This document shows positions 8,509 through 17,648 of a stretch of DNA of 64,000 nt, piece after piece. The notes beneath the pieces are model-generated. The model searched no databases and was not told the origin of the DNA. It was given only the letters and a program-made list of their open reading frames with translations. Source of the DNA: Niastella sp966212235 (GTDB lineage: Bacteria > Bacteroidota > Bacteroidia > Chitinophagales > Chitinophagaceae); the NCBI GenBank assembly GCA_966212235.1, contig CBIHPP010000023.1:81875-145874 (forward strand), in the 5' to 3' direction. The stretch's first letter is position 1, and each line of letters starts with the position of its first letter. The translations under genes and the position numbers were made by a program.

Positions 8509-9780
8509 ATGAAGAAACTACTGCTCGGGCTATTGATCTGCAATCCCTTGTTACTGCTTTCACAACGTACTATTCTGCACTGCGGTAAATTATTAGATGT
8601 TACCAAAGGACAGGTATTGACCGATTATTCCATTATTGTAGAAGGTAATACGATCACGGATGTACTGGCCGGGTTTACAAAAGCATCAGGCAGTGATAAA
8701 GTGATCGATCTTAAAAACAAGACCGTACTACCCGGACTGATAGACTGCCACGTACACCTGGAACATGAAACAAGCCCCACCAGGTATATGGAAACATTTA
8801 CTTACAATCCGGCTGATTATGCTTTTCAATCGGTCGTATATGCAGAACGGACGCTTATAACCGGTTTTACCACCGTGCGTGACCTGGGCGGCACGGGAGT
8901 GAATATATCACTGCGAAATGCCATCAATAAAAAACTCATTAAAGGGCCGCGCATATTCACGGCCGGTAAATCAATTGCTACCACAGGCGGTCACGCCGAT
9001 CCTACAAATGGCTTTAGAAATGACCTGATGGGCGATCCCGGTCCGGCTGCCGGTGTGGCCAATGGAGCCGATGAATGCCGGAAGGCGGTACGGCAGCGTT
9101 ATAAAGACGGGGCCGACCTGATAAAAATTACTGCTTCAGGGGGTGTGTTAAGCGTTGCGAAAAGCGGGGAGAACCCCCAGTTTACGGAAGAAGAAATAAA
9201 AGCTATCGTAGAAACCGCCCACGATTATGGTTATAAAGTAGCCGCGCATTGCCATGGCGCCGAAGCCATGAAACGAGCTGTAAGGGCAGGGGTGAATAGT
9301 ATTGAGCACGGCACTATGATGGATGATGAAGTGATGCAGTTAATGAAACAGCATGGTACTTATTTTGTGCCGACCATTACGGCCGGAAAAGCGGTAGGGG
9401 ATTCCGCCAAAAAGCCCGGTTATTATCCTGCGTTAGTAACTCCTAAAGCATTGGCGATAGGTCCTAAGATCCAGGGCACTTTTTCCAAAGCATACAAAGC
9501 CGGTGTGAAGATAGCTTTTGGAACAGATGCGGGCGTGTATGCGCACGGTAAAAACTGGCTGGAGTTTGTATATATGACCGAAGTAGGTATGCCACCGATG
9601 GAAGCCATTCAATCGGCCACGGTAGCGGCGGCCGACCTCATTGGTGTTTCAGACAAGATCGGCAGTATTGAAAAAGGCAAGTTAGCGGATATCATTGCTG
9701 TCGAGGGCGATCCCATAAAAGACATACAGGCTATGGGAAAAATGTTTTTTGTGATGAAGGATGGGGTGGTGTATAAGTAA
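8509..9780 (+). CDS. Exported amidohydrolase (imidazolonepropionase/prolidase-like)
   Basis: This is a metal-dependent hydrolase of the amidohydrolase superfamily, 423 residues, with a signal peptide (MKKLLLGLLICNPLLLLSQ). Metal-site motifs are in order: HVHLE near 85, the lysine region DLIKITASGG near 205, HCHGAEA, HGTMMDD and GTDAGVYAHG. This arrangement is found in the broad group annotated as imidazolonepropionase-like or Xaa-Pro dipeptidase-like enzymes. The true substrate (N-acyl amino acid, dipeptide or cyclic amide) cannot be told. The gene is monocistronic and ends at a long hairpin. Confidence 0.88.
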   Translation: MKKLLLGLLICNPLLLLSQRTILHCGKLLDVTKGQVLTDYSIIVEGNTITDVLAGFTKASGSDKVIDLKNKTVLPGLIDCHVHLEHETSPTRYMETFTYNPADYAFQSVVYAERTLITGFTTVRDLGGTGVNISLRNAINKKLIKGPRIFTAGKSIATTGGHADPTNGFRNDLMGDPGPAAGVANGADECRKAVRQRYKDGADLIKITASGGVLSVAKSGENPQFTEEEIKAIVETAHDYGYKVAAHCHGAEAMKRAVRAGVNSIEHGTMMDDEVMQLMKQHGTYFVPTITAGKAVGDSAKKPGYYPALVTPKALAIGPKIQGTFSKAYKAGVKIAFGTDAGVYAHGKNWLEFVYMTEVGMPPMEAIQSATVAAADLIGVSDKIGSIEKGKLADIIAVEGDPIKDIQAMGKMFFVMKDGVVYK

Positions 9781-9785
9781 GGCGA

Positions 9786-9868
9786 GTTGATAAGGTTGAT
9801 AAAGTTAATAGAGTTGATAAAGTTTCAGCCCTGCCTTTATCAACTCTATCAACTTGTTAACTTTTCAA
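9786..9868. terminator. Long inverted repeat between convergent genes
   Basis: GAGTTGATAAAG (9811-9822) pairs perfectly with CTTTATCAACTC (9835-9846). The stem continues imperfectly outward through GTTGATAAAGTTAATA and TATCAACTTGTTAAC. It probably acts as a bidirectional terminator for the amidohydrolase and pseudouridine synthase genes. It is built of repeated GTTGATAA words. Confidence 0.65.
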
Positions 9869-9872
9869 CTTA

Positions 9873-10598
9873 TTATGAGTTCTTCCGTAATTGTTGTAAT
9901 AACGCCCGCATATCCTTTGGCATCTCGGCCTGCAGATCATGTTCAACGCCCGCCATATCGGTGAAATGTAACCGTTTGGCATGCAGACCGGTTCTTGCCA
10001 GGATCGGTTTTTCTTCTTCTTCGGATTTACTCAGCTTGTAGTTGCGTTTAAAAGAAGAGATCTTTATTGGTAACCCATCGCCATATAATTCATCACATAC
10101 CAATGGGTGTCCTATATATTGCATGTGTACCCTGATCTGGTGGGTGCGGCCTGTATGAATACGGAACTGCAACAGCGAAAACTTGCCAAACTCTTCCAGC
10201 ACCTCGTAATCGGTAACGGCAGATTTGCCTCTTTTGTGAATGATCATGAGGCCTCTTTTTACCGTATTCTCCGCAATAGGCGCATCGATGGTCTTTTGCT
10301 TGTCGGGCAATGTACCGCCGACAATACCGACATAATATTTCTCCACGGCCCTTTCTTCAAATGCCTGCGATAAGAACTTGTGTGTTTCCGGTTCTTTGGC
10401 AAACACAATGATGCCGCTCGTTTCCCGGTCGAGGCGGTGAACGGTGTATATCTGTTCGTATTTTTGTTGCAGCAGTTGTTTCAGGGAAATTTCTTTTCCT
10501 TCCCGGTCGGGAATGCTTAACAAGCCCGGCGGTTTATTAATTACTATAAGATGATCATTCTCGAAAATGATCTCCGGTGATGCTTTAACCACGTACAA
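9873..10598 (-). CDS. RluA-family RNA pseudouridine synthase
   Basis: The product converts uridine to pseudouridine in rRNA or tRNA. Its 241 residues show the RluA catalytic motif HRLDRETSGIIVFAK with the catalytic Asp, then HTGRTHQIRVHM and GHPLVCDELYG. No S4 domain precedes it. The reading frame opens with TTG directly after the TAG of the upstream gene; a GTG two codons in is an equally plausible start. It is translationally coupled to the RsuA-type synthase upstream. The exact target uridine cannot be assigned. Confidence 0.9.
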   Translation of the reverse strand: MYVVKASPEIIFENDHLIVINKPPGLLSIPDREGKEISLKQLLQQKYEQIYTVHRLDRETSGIIVFAKEPETHKFLSQAFEERAVEKYYVGIVGGTLPDKQKTIDAPIAENTVKRGLMIIHKRGKSAVTDYEVLEEFGKFSLLQFRIHTGRTHQIRVHMQYIGHPLVCDELYGDGLPIKISSFKRNYKLSKSEEEEKPILARTGLHAKRLHFTDMAGVEHDLQAEMPKDMRALLQQLRKNS

Positions 10599-12086
10599 CT
10601 ATTTTGTTATTTTATTTTTTGTATAAGAGGAGTTCAGGTATTTTAACAGACGTACTTCTTTTTCGGTTAAGAAACGCCATTTGCCTCTGTCTACATTTTT
10701 CTTGGTGAGGTTCGCATACATTACCCGGTCAAGATTACGAACATCGTAACCGAGTTGTTCAAAGATGCGGCGAACGATGCGGTTGCGGCCGCTGTGAATT
10801 TCGATACCGATAATACTTTTATCTTTTGGATCGGCATACGCCAATAGATCGGGTGCAATAAAACCATCTTCAAGGGTAATACCGTTGACAAGGGAATCGA
10901 AATCTTTTTTTACGAGGACTTTATCGAGTTTTACTTCGTAGATCTTTCTTATTTCATAACTGGGATGCGATAACTTTTGGGCCAGCTCTCCATCGTTGGT
11001 GAGTAACAATACACCGGTTGTATTTCTGTCTAAACGGCCGATGGGATATACCCTTTCCGGGGTAGCGCTACGTACTATATCCATAACCGTTTTTCTGCCT
11101 TGCGGATCTTCGGTTGTAGTAATAAAATCTTTGGGTTTGTTGAGCAGGATATAGACCAGATTTCTGCGGGCGAATAGCACCTTGCCATTTACTTTGATCT
11201 CGTCTTTATCGGTTACTTTATGACCGGGTTCCAGGATCCTGGAGCCGTTCACAATTACTTTACCGGATTTTACAATTTCAACAGCATCGCGGCGCGAGCA
11301 AATGCCGGCATGCGCAATGAACTTGTTTAAAGGCATGCTACCGGCTGGCTTAACCGCTTCTGGTTCCGGTTTGTTTGTTGTTTGTGGTTGAGACCCTGGT
11401 TTGGTGGCTTTCCCTGTATTGTCTGCCGAAGCCTTGGCGAAGGCGGGCTTTGTGGTTTCTTTGCCTTTGCTTTCAGTTTTCGGTTTTAAGTTTAAAGTTG
11501 GCTTTCTATTGCCTTCCATTTTTTCGTTGCTTCGGGGCCTTGTTGCTTCGTTGCCTGGGGCTTTTGGTTTGATGCCTAAAGCTGGTTTTTTCTCAAAACG
11601 CTGTTCTTTTCCGCCTGGTCCCCGCTCGTCATTCGAGGAAGATTGCGGTTTGAAACCTGTGCTTTTACCTGCATTTCGATCGTTGCTTTTGCCCGACCCT
11701 TGTGGTTTGAAGCCTGAAGTGGGCTTTTTCTCAAAGCGCTGTTCTTTTCCACCTGGACCGCGTTCTGTATTCCTTGTGCCGCCTGGTCGTGAGGATTTGA
11801 AGCCTGAGGATTTACCTGCATTTCTTCCGCCTTTCTCGTTGCCTCGGTACCCCCGATTCATCGGGGCTTCGTTGTCTGTATTTCTTGCCGCTTGTTCCTT
11901 TCTTCCTCTATCTGGTTTATAACCAGTAGCTTGTCCCTGCGCTCTGGCTTCCCGGGCTTCCTGCTTTTTCTTCTCGAAGAATTCTTTTGTTTCCTGACGG
12001 ACTTTTTTCTTTTCCTGGCGAATGCGCTCTTTCTTTTTAGCGCCGCTGTCCTTCTGCCCCATGAATTTCTTAAAAGGTTGTGCCAT
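10599..12086 (-). CDS. RsuA/RluB-family pseudouridine synthase with long disordered N-terminus
   Basis: The product is an rRNA pseudouridine synthase. The start chosen is ATG 12086 (MAQPFKKFMG), not the upstream in-frame codon. The first about 250 residues are low-complexity, rich in Lys, Arg, Gly and Pro, with internal duplications (ERGPGGKEQRFEKKP twice). They are followed by an S4 RNA-binding domain (MPLNKFIAHAGICSRRDA) and the catalytic domain with PIGRLDRNTTGVLLLTNDGE. Such basic tails are common on Bacteroidota RluB-like enzymes and probably aid RNA binding. Two dispersed palindromic repeats appear to be embedded in the tail coding region. It lies directly upstream of the RluA-type gene. 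Confidence 0.9.
   Translation of the reverse strand: MAQPFKKFMGQKDSGAKKKERIRQEKKKVRQETKEFFEKKKQEAREARAQGQATGYKPDRGRKEQAARNTDNEAPMNRGYRGNEKGGRNAGKSSGFKSSRPGGTRNTERGPGGKEQRFEKKPTSGFKPQGSGKSNDRNAGKSTGFKPQSSSNDERGPGGKEQRFEKKPALGIKPKAPGNEATRPRSNEKMEGNRKPTLNLKPKTESKGKETTKPAFAKASADNTGKATKPGSQPQTTNKPEPEAVKPAGSMPLNKFIAHAGICSRRDAVEIVKSGKVIVNGSRILEPGHKVTDKDEIKVNGKVLFARRNLVYILLNKPKDFITTTEDPQGRKTVMDIVRSATPERVYPIGRLDRNTTGVLLLTNDGELAQKLSHPSYEIRKIYEVKLDKVLVKKDFDSLVNGITLEDGFIAPDLLAYADPKDKSIIGIEIHSGRNRIVRRIFEQLGYDVRNLDRVMYANLTKKNVDRGKWRFLTEKEVRLLKYLNSSYTKNKITK
11407..11454. repeat. Repeat-like palindromic word inside a coding region
   Basis: The sequence GCCGAAGCCTTGGCGAAGGC (about 11427-11446) encodes AFAKASAD on the minus strand, within the disordered tail of the RsuA-like synthase. 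It is partly self-complementary (GCC TTGGC). I associate the same peptide with repeat insertions in many environmental Bacteroidota proteins. That association is from memory. Confidence 0.4.
11850..11867. repeat. Small palindrome inside the same coding region
   Basis: CCCCGATTCATCGGGG is a near-perfect hairpin with 7-bp arms. It is translated in the synthase tail as part of NEAPMNRGY. The hairpin is GC-rich compared with the region and looks like an inserted short repeat kept in frame. Confidence 0.45.
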
Positions 12087-12127
12087 GTGTAGTAGTTTGC
12101 TGTTTTCCAACAGTAGTGAGCGGCGAA

Positions 12128-12168
12128 GGTACAAAATAAAAAACTCTCCCGGTTTTTGACCGGGAGAG
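12128..12168 (-). terminator. Terminator after the Spy-like gene (minus strand)
   Basis: CTCTCCCGGT (12144-12153) and ACCGGGAGAG (12159-12168) form a perfect 10-bp stem with a 5-nt loop. On the minus strand it is followed by TTTTTTATTTTG. It ends the transcript of the gene at 12197-12835, before the synthase operon. Confidence 0.85.
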
Positions 12169-12196
12169 CCACATTTGATAACAAACTGCGTAGCTT

Positions 12197-12835
12197 TTAT
12201 GATTGAACAGGCGGTTGTTGCCTGTGGTGTTTATGCTGTTTCTTTTGCTGATCCAGTTTTTGCAATTGTTCTTCGGTAAGAATTGATTTCAAGCTCTCGT
12301 GTTGTTGTTCTTTAAACTTCTTCAATTCAACCTTTTTCTGATCTTCTGTGAGGCTTTTATCTTCACGCAGGGCTTTAAATTTCTGTCCCATGTCCTCGTG
12401 ATTCTTTTTCAGGGCTGTTACCTGGTCATCGGTCAGGTTCAATTCTTTTTTCATGTGTTCTAACCGGCGTGCACCATGCTTTTTCATATCGCCCCTGCGT
12501 TCATGCTTCATGTTCTTCAGACTGGCCTTTTGCTCAACGGTCAGCACCTTTTGCATTTTTTCATGATGGTCCTTACGAATGGTGGCCATCTTGCTTTTCC
12601 ACTCTGTTACGGTTATTTTGTCTTCAGTCTTTTTTAAATCGGTCATTTGTTGTTTGAAATCCTCATTGATGGTCTTCACTTCCGTTTTTTGCTCATCGGT
12701 TAAATTGAGCTGTTGCATCTTATCCATCCGGTGATGACCTTTTGGGCGATCAGTTAAGCCTGTTGACTGATCCTGCGCACAGGCGCCTGTTACTACAAAT
12801 GCAGCCAACGCCATTCCTATTAATGCTTTTTTCAT
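12197..12835 (-). CDS. Periplasmic Spy/CpxP-like helical protein
   Basis: This 212-residue exported protein has a signal peptide (MKKALIGMALAAFVVTGACA). A possible lipobox Cys lies in VTGAC, though the AQ afterwards also suits signal peptidase I. The mature part is charged and helical with three LT-x-x-Q-type motifs (LNLTDEQKTEVK, LTVEQKASL, LNLTDDQVTAL, LTEEQLQKL), as in Spy/CpxP/DUF4890 proteins. Spy and CpxP are ATP-independent periplasmic chaperones or stress sensors. A His-, Gln- and Lys-rich tail could bind metal. It is monocistronic with its own terminator. Function is by family only. Confidence 0.75.
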   Translation of the reverse strand: MKKALIGMALAAFVVTGACAQDQSTGLTDRPKGHHRMDKMQQLNLTDEQKTEVKTINEDFKQQMTDLKKTEDKITVTEWKSKMATIRKDHHEKMQKVLTVEQKASLKNMKHERRGDMKKHGARRLEHMKKELNLTDDQVTALKKNHEDMGQKFKALREDKSLTEDQKKVELKKFKEQQHESLKSILTEEQLQKLDQQKKQHKHHRQQPPVQS

Positions 12836-13032
12836 AGTCTCTTATTTTACTGTTTAGATGCCGTTGAAGGGGTTTTACTTCCGGCAAGGTTTGTTAAAAA
12901 AATCTTTTATACGGTAATAGACGGCGGTTTGGCTGGCAGGTTTAATTGATGTAAGAAGTTATTCGTAGATGGTGAATAAAGCGGATGAGTGGGTTTAGGA
13001 AATGTTAAGGCAGGTGGTTACAGCTCAATAGC

Positions 13033-13074
13033 GTTCAGAACCTTGAAGTGAGTGACACAACGAAAGCCGATAGT
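13033..13074. repeat. Dispersed 42-bp intergenic repeat, copy 1
   Basis: This segment aligns without gaps to 51421-51462, with 35 of 42 bases identical and the core GAAGTGAGTGACACAAC exact. It lies in the 266-base gap between rlmN (downstream end) and the Spy-like gene. No coding potential is evident. Confidence 0.7.
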
Positions 13075-13101
13075 TATACTGCCGTTTGGTATATTAATTA
13101 C

Positions 13102-14175
13102 CTATTGCTGATTGTCGTCCATGGCCATTTGATCCTTATTGGCGAGCTGTCCGCAGGCGGCATCAATATCTTTACCGCGGCTGCGGCGCAGGCGGGCGTT
13201 TACCTTGTTGCGTTCGAGGTAATTCATAAATTGCTGTACCGTAGCCTCTTCGGGCTTTTCAAAACGGGCGGCATCGATGGGATTGTATTCGATGATGTTT
13301 ACCAGGTCGGCAGGCACCTGCCGGCAAATTTTAATGAGTTCATCCGCATCCTTTAAACTGTCGTTAAAGTCCTTGAACAGGATGTATTCGAAGGTAATTT
13401 CGTTTTCAGTTTGTCGATAGAAATGATTCAGGGCTTCGATCAGCGCTTTGAGGTTGTTGGTCTCATTAATAGGCATGATCTCATTGCGCTTCTTATCATT
13501 GGCGGCGTGCAGCGATAACGCCAGCTTGAACCGTACTTTATCATCACCCAGTTGTTTGATCATTTTGGCTACACCGGCCGTAGAAACGGTAATACGGCGT
13601 GCGCTCATGCCCAAACCATCGGGTGAGGTAATGCGTTCGATAGCCTTTAGTACATTCTTATAATTAAGCAGGGGTTCGCCCATGCCCATAAATACAATAT
13701 TGCTCAGCTTTTTATTGTATACGCGTTCGCATTGCTGGTTGATCAAAACCACTTCATCATAGATCTCATCAAAGTCGAGGTTACGTTTGCGGTCCATATA
13801 ACCGGTAGCGCAGAATTTGCAGCTCAACGAACAACCGATCTGCGAAGACACACAGGCGGTCTTGCGATCGTCGGTAGGAATAAGCACACCTTCTACCAGG
13901 TGTTTTTCAACCGTGCGGAAGCGTGATTTTATAGTGCCATCGGCGGAATATTGAGTGGCATCAACAGTTAAAGCCGGCAAAGAAAAGTTTTCAGTCAGTT
14001 TGGCGCGCAGGTCTTTGCTCAGGTTGGTCATGGCCTCAAAAGAATGGGCCTGTTTCAGCCAAAGCCATTCATACACCTGTTTGGCGCGAAATTTCTTTTC
14101 ACCCAGGGTTTCAAAATATTGCTCCAGCTCACCAAGGCTCAAGTGCCTGATATTCTTATTCGCCGTTTTTAACAT
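13102..14175 (-). CDS. rlmN: Dual-specificity rRNA/tRNA adenine C2-methyltransferase RlmN
   Basis: This radical-SAM enzyme methylates C2 of A2503 in 23S rRNA and A37 of some tRNAs. Its 357 residues carry the radical-SAM cluster motif CSLSCKFCATG, GMGEPLLNY for SAM binding, and the C-terminal DIDAACGQL that holds the methyl-carrying cysteine. The N-terminal accessory domain (LSLGELEQYFETLGEKKFRAKQVYEWLW) is typical. It is monocistronic on the minus strand. Confidence 0.95.
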   Translation of the reverse strand: MLKTANKNIRHLSLGELEQYFETLGEKKFRAKQVYEWLWLKQAHSFEAMTNLSKDLRAKLTENFSLPALTVDATQYSADGTIKSRFRTVEKHLVEGVLIPTDDRKTACVSSQIGCSLSCKFCATGYMDRKRNLDFDEIYDEVVLINQQCERVYNKKLSNIVFMGMGEPLLNYKNVLKAIERITSPDGLGMSARRITVSTAGVAKMIKQLGDDKVRFKLALSLHAANDKKRNEIMPINETNNLKALIEALNHFYRQTENEITFEYILFKDFNDSLKDADELIKICRQVPADLVNIIEYNPIDAARFEKPEEATVQQFMNYLERNKVNARLRRSRGKDIDAACGQLANKDQMAMDDNQQ

Positions 14176-14289
14176 GGCGCAAAGTTACAAAGACCGGCGC
14201 GGATTAGCTAATGAGGGCATTGTTCGTTAGGTAGTATTATGTATATGAGGACTTTATAAACGTTGAGGCGGATTATTTTTACCAAATCC

Positions 14290-15126
14290 TTAATCTTCCC
14301 GTTTCATCGGGTAAAATATAAGATCTTTTGTGGGGCGATTCGAAAAGTAATCCCTGGTTACCGTAGTGTCGGCCTGTAAAGGCAGGTGTAGGTATAAATT
14401 CATCAGTTTGTTCAACAGCATAGTCAATTCTACGGGTTCATTATAAGATCCATATGCCGTGCTTTTTATCAGCTTGCCTGCCGATTCAATGGCTACTCCA
14501 CGCGTTTGTACGTCGGAACCGAGCTCACTGAAATAGTCCTTCAGAGAATCAACCGGCAGGTTATTGATCTGGTTAAGAATGGTTTCATATTCGACCTTGT
14601 CTATTTTGCCCCGAAATCCGCTTACTTTTTCGGTAAACTGTTCGCCATAAAATAAAACATTGCGTGCGGAGTCTATTTCAAGGTACATTTCAGGGCAGGT
14701 ACCAAAACACGCCGAACTGGCAAAATAGATGGCTGATGGTGTAATGGTATTTTTTTTATGGATTTTTTTAAAGGTTATAGTATCTGCCGGATCTCTGTCG
14801 GTGGCGGGCGATAACAATATCAGTGAATTGCCTGTTCGTTTCAATATGGTGTACTGATATAAAAAATAATTATTTATTGTGTCAATGCTTTCAATAATAA
14901 CAGTATCGTGGTCGAGGTAATATTTAAAATCGGTGAACCGGTAGTCGCTGATGGTGCAAAGAGAATCTTCGAAACAAAAGAATATGTTGCGATTTTCAAA
15001 ATCATCAACATGTTTAAGAGTTCCCTGCCATTCGCCTTTTATAGAGGTGGCGAGGCCTGTCAGCTGTTTTTGCTGATGACATGAAAAGAAAAAGCAGCCA
15101 ATTATTAAATATAAGGTCTTTTCCAA
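14290..15126 (-). CDS. DUF6438-like putative lipoprotein
   Basis: This 278-residue protein has a short N-terminal lipoprotein-like signal (MEKTLYLIIGCFFFSCHQQK, candidate Cys 16). The C-terminal half contains the DUF6438-like signature FASSACFGTCPEMYLEIDSARNV ... FRGKIDKVEYETIL. The N-terminal half (GEWQGTLKHVDDFENRNIFFCF) resembles a small lipocalin-like beta domain. Function is unknown. It stands alone between rlmN and the divergent thiolase gene. Confidence 0.6.
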   Translation of the reverse strand: MEKTLYLIIGCFFFSCHQQKQLTGLATSIKGEWQGTLKHVDDFENRNIFFCFEDSLCTISDYRFTDFKYYLDHDTVIIESIDTINNYFLYQYTILKRTGNSLILLSPATDRDPADTITFKKIHKKNTITPSAIYFASSACFGTCPEMYLEIDSARNVLFYGEQFTEKVSGFRGKIDKVEYETILNQINNLPVDSLKDYFSELGSDVQTRGVAIESAGKLIKSTAYGSYNEPVELTMLLNKLMNLYLHLPLQADTTVTRDYFSNRPTKDLIFYPMKRED

Positions 15127-15328
15127 GCTGGTAAGATTTTATATAAGATGCTCATTATAAGGGCTTTTCATAAATGGGAGCAAAAATATAGTTATTAACG
15201 TTCCTGGACTGTTTAAATGGGTAAACTGTTGCGTGACAATTTTTATTTGAATTCTTTACAATTACTTTGCGGATTCTTATAACCGTGCCACGGTTTGGGA
15301 CCGGAACACGGCAACAAACAAAAACTAT

Positions 15329-16525
15329 ATGAAGAAAGTATATGTCATAGATACGGTTAGAACACCTATCGGAAAATACGGGGGCGCATTAAGCACCATA
15401 CGCCCCGACGATCTGTTAGCCCATGTGATAAAATCACTGCTACAACGTAATGCCTCTATAGATGTAAATGCCATTGAAGATGTGATTGCCGGCGATGCCA
15501 ACCAGGCCGGGGAAGATAACCGCAATGTGGCTCGTATGGCTGCCCTGCTGGCCGGTTTACCCGTAACCGTACCCGGCAATACGGTGAACCGGTTATGTGC
15601 TTCGGGTTTACAGGCTATTATGGATGCCGCCCGCGCCATTATGTGCGGCGATGGCGATCTTTTAATTGCCGGCGGAGTTGAAAGCATGACCAGGGCTCCT
15701 TTTGTGATGTTAAAATCATCCGGCGCCTGGAACCGCACCCCGGAAGTGGTTGATTCTACCATAGGCTGGCGTTTTCCGAATAAAAAACTGACCGACAAAT
15801 ATTATCCATACTCCATGGGCGAAACTGCTGAGAATGTTGCGCGGCAATGGAAAATAAGCCGCGAAGCACAGGATGCGTTTGCCTTGCAAAGCCAGGAAAA
15901 ATATTTTGCGGCACTGGGTAAAGGCAGATTTAAAGAAGAGATCAGCGGGGTAGAGATTTTTGGCGGCAAGGATGAGAAAATATTCTTAGAGAAAGATGAA
16001 CCGCCACGTATCACCTCCCTGGAAAAGCTGAGTACACTGCGACCTGCTTTTATAAAAGATGGAACCGTTACTGCGGGTAATTCCTCAGGCATTAATGATG
16101 GCGCCGCCGCCATGCTACTGGCCAGTGAAGAAGCGGTTCAAAAATATAACCTGAAACCGTTGGCCCGCATTGTGTCGATGGCAGTAGCAGGTGTTGATCC
16201 GGCCATTATGGGTATTGGCCCCGTGCCAGCCAGCCGCAAAGCATTGCAACGGGCTGGCATTACTGCCAATGACCTCGACCTTATTGAATTGAATGAAGCG
16301 TTTGCTGCGCAATCCATTGCCTGTATCCAGGACTTACAACTTGACCCTCAAAAAATAAATGTCAACGGCGGTTCCATTGCCATTGGACATCCGTTGGGTT
16401 GCAGCGGTGTTCGCATCTCTGCTACCTTATTACATGAAATGAAAAAGCGCGGGTCTAAATATGGCCTGGCAACCATGTGTGTGGGCGTAGGGCAGGGGGC
16501 AGCCATCATATACGAAGGGGCTTAG
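15329..16525 (+). CDS. pcaF: Acetyl-CoA C-acyltransferase, probably 3-oxoadipyl-CoA thiolase
   Basis: This thiolase cleaves 3-oxoacyl-CoA with CoA. Its 398 residues have the active-site Cys90 in NRLCASGLQ, His in GHPLGCSGVR and the second Cys in TMCVGVGQGA. The segment VIAGDANQAGEDNRNVARMAALLAGLPVTVPG closely follows the 3-oxoadipyl-CoA thiolase (PcaF/PaaJ) pattern, which would place it at the end of aromatic degradation. No other aromatic or beta-oxidation genes are nearby, so a general fatty-acid thiolase role is an alternative. The gene symbol is tentative. Confidence 0.8.
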   Translation: MKKVYVIDTVRTPIGKYGGALSTIRPDDLLAHVIKSLLQRNASIDVNAIEDVIAGDANQAGEDNRNVARMAALLAGLPVTVPGNTVNRLCASGLQAIMDAARAIMCGDGDLLIAGGVESMTRAPFVMLKSSGAWNRTPEVVDSTIGWRFPNKKLTDKYYPYSMGETAENVARQWKISREAQDAFALQSQEKYFAALGKGRFKEEISGVEIFGGKDEKIFLEKDEPPRITSLEKLSTLRPAFIKDGTVTAGNSSGINDGAAAMLLASEEAVQKYNLKPLARIVSMAVAGVDPAIMGIGPVPASRKALQRAGITANDLDLIELNEAFAAQSIACIQDLQLDPQKINVNGGSIAIGHPLGCSGVRISATLLHEMKKRGSKYGLATMCVGVGQGAAIIYEGA

Positions 16526-16576
16526 ACAATGAGCATAATTTTATTATTTTTATAGCCATACCCCAGGGAATAATTT

Positions 16577-17149
16577 ATGCAGGAAACCGTACTTACCACG
16601 CTGATATATAAATACAATCCGTACGCGCGCTTTCTCGTGGTATTGTATATTGTAAGCATCTTTCTTATTTGCCTGTTCACAAGTGATCTGCTTCCCATGT
16701 ACATTATATGGATGGCACTTTGCGTTTGGGCCATCCCTCTGGTATATGCTGCTATCTCAAAAAAAACGGTCTTTAATTTCAGGGCGCTTGACAGCCGCCA
16801 GCTCACTTTCTCCCCATCGTTTATAAAAATAGGGAAGCAACAATACCCCATAAAGGATATTATGGTGGAATTGCATATAAATGCGTACGATGGTTTTATT
16901 TACCGCATCCGGCGCGAAGGGTTGTTAACGTCCCAGACCGCCTATGGTATTAATAATGTATTGCTGGTTCATTATAAAGGAATTACCTGCGATCATGAGT
17001 TTCATTTAAGCAATCATGCTGATTACACTATGTTATGTGAGCTGACTGATCAATGGCGGGGCGCCGGGGTTCAGTTGGTTGTGAAAGAGTCGTTTACCAG
17101 GGAGTTTGTAAATAAGCAATTTGTGCGCATGAACCGCAGCAAAAAATAA
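16577..17149 (+). CDS. Hypothetical membrane protein with two N-terminal helices
   Basis: This 190-residue protein is not assigned to a family. Two hydrophobic segments lie at about 18-38 (FLVVLYIVSIFLICLF) and 41-60 (YIIWMALCVWAIPLVYAAI). A soluble beta-rich part follows (KIGKQQYPIKDIMVELHINAYDGFIYRIRR), similar in layout to small PH-like membrane proteins. It lies 51 bases after the thiolase and 29 before the DinB-fold gene and may be co-transcribed with both. Confidence 0.6.
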   Translation: MQETVLTTLIYKYNPYARFLVVLYIVSIFLICLFTSDLLPMYIIWMALCVWAIPLVYAAISKKTVFNFRALDSRQLTFSPSFIKIGKQQYPIKDIMVELHINAYDGFIYRIRREGLLTSQTAYGINNVLLVHYKGITCDHEFHLSNHADYTMLCELTDQWRGAGVQLVVKESFTREFVNKQFVRMNRSKK

Positions 17150-17178
17150 TTTAGTTTGCAGGTTCAACCAATACCGTT

Positions 17179-17631
17179 ATGAACCTGCAAACTGCCTTAT
17201 TACAACTTGAAAAACATATTCAGGAAGTTCCTGAACAGTTCAAACAACTGCCCGCTGAAAGTATATTGAAAAAGCCCGCCCCTGGCAAATGGTCGAAACA
17301 GGAAATACTGGGCCACCTGATAGATTCAGCCGTTAACAATCTGAAGCGTTTTACCGATACCCAATATTTTCCACAGCCTTACACCGTAATACGTTATAAC
17401 CAGGATGAGCTGGTCATTATTAATCGTTACCAACAATTGCCGTTGGAGCATTTGCTGCAATTGTGGGGTGTATTAAATAAACAGGTATTGTATGTGGCAA
17501 GAAATATACCTGCGGAAAAATTGGCGTATACGGTCATTACAACTTCCGGCGAATCAAAAACCCTGGAATGGCTGGTTATTGATTATGTGGAACACATGGA
17601 GCATCATTTGAAACAGGTATTTGGGTCCTGA
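17179..17631 (+). CDS. DinB/YfiT-fold putative metalloenzyme
   Basis: This 150-residue four-helix-bundle protein belongs to the DinB superfamily, whose members often bind a metal and act as thiol transferases. The expected His triad is present: H46 in ILGHLIDSA, and H139 plus H142/H143 in YVEHMEHHLKQ. The opening KKPAPGKWSKQEILGHL is typical of DinB_2 members. Substrate is unknown. Its stop codon lies inside CCTGAGCGGAGTCGAAGG, a word often seen as a short repeat in this phylum. Confidence 0.8.
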   Translation: MNLQTALLQLEKHIQEVPEQFKQLPAESILKKPAPGKWSKQEILGHLIDSAVNNLKRFTDTQYFPQPYTVIRYNQDELVIINRYQQLPLEHLLQLWGVLNKQVLYVARNIPAEKLAYTVITTSGESKTLEWLVIDYVEHMEHHLKQVFGS

Positions 17632-17648
17632 GCGGAGTCGAAGGAGCG

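Noticed and set aside
17626..17645. CCTGAGCGGAGTCGAAGG repeat word at the stop of the DinB-fold gene
   Set aside because: The word is familiar as a repeat in other genomes, but only one copy was noticed here, so no element can be supported from this window.
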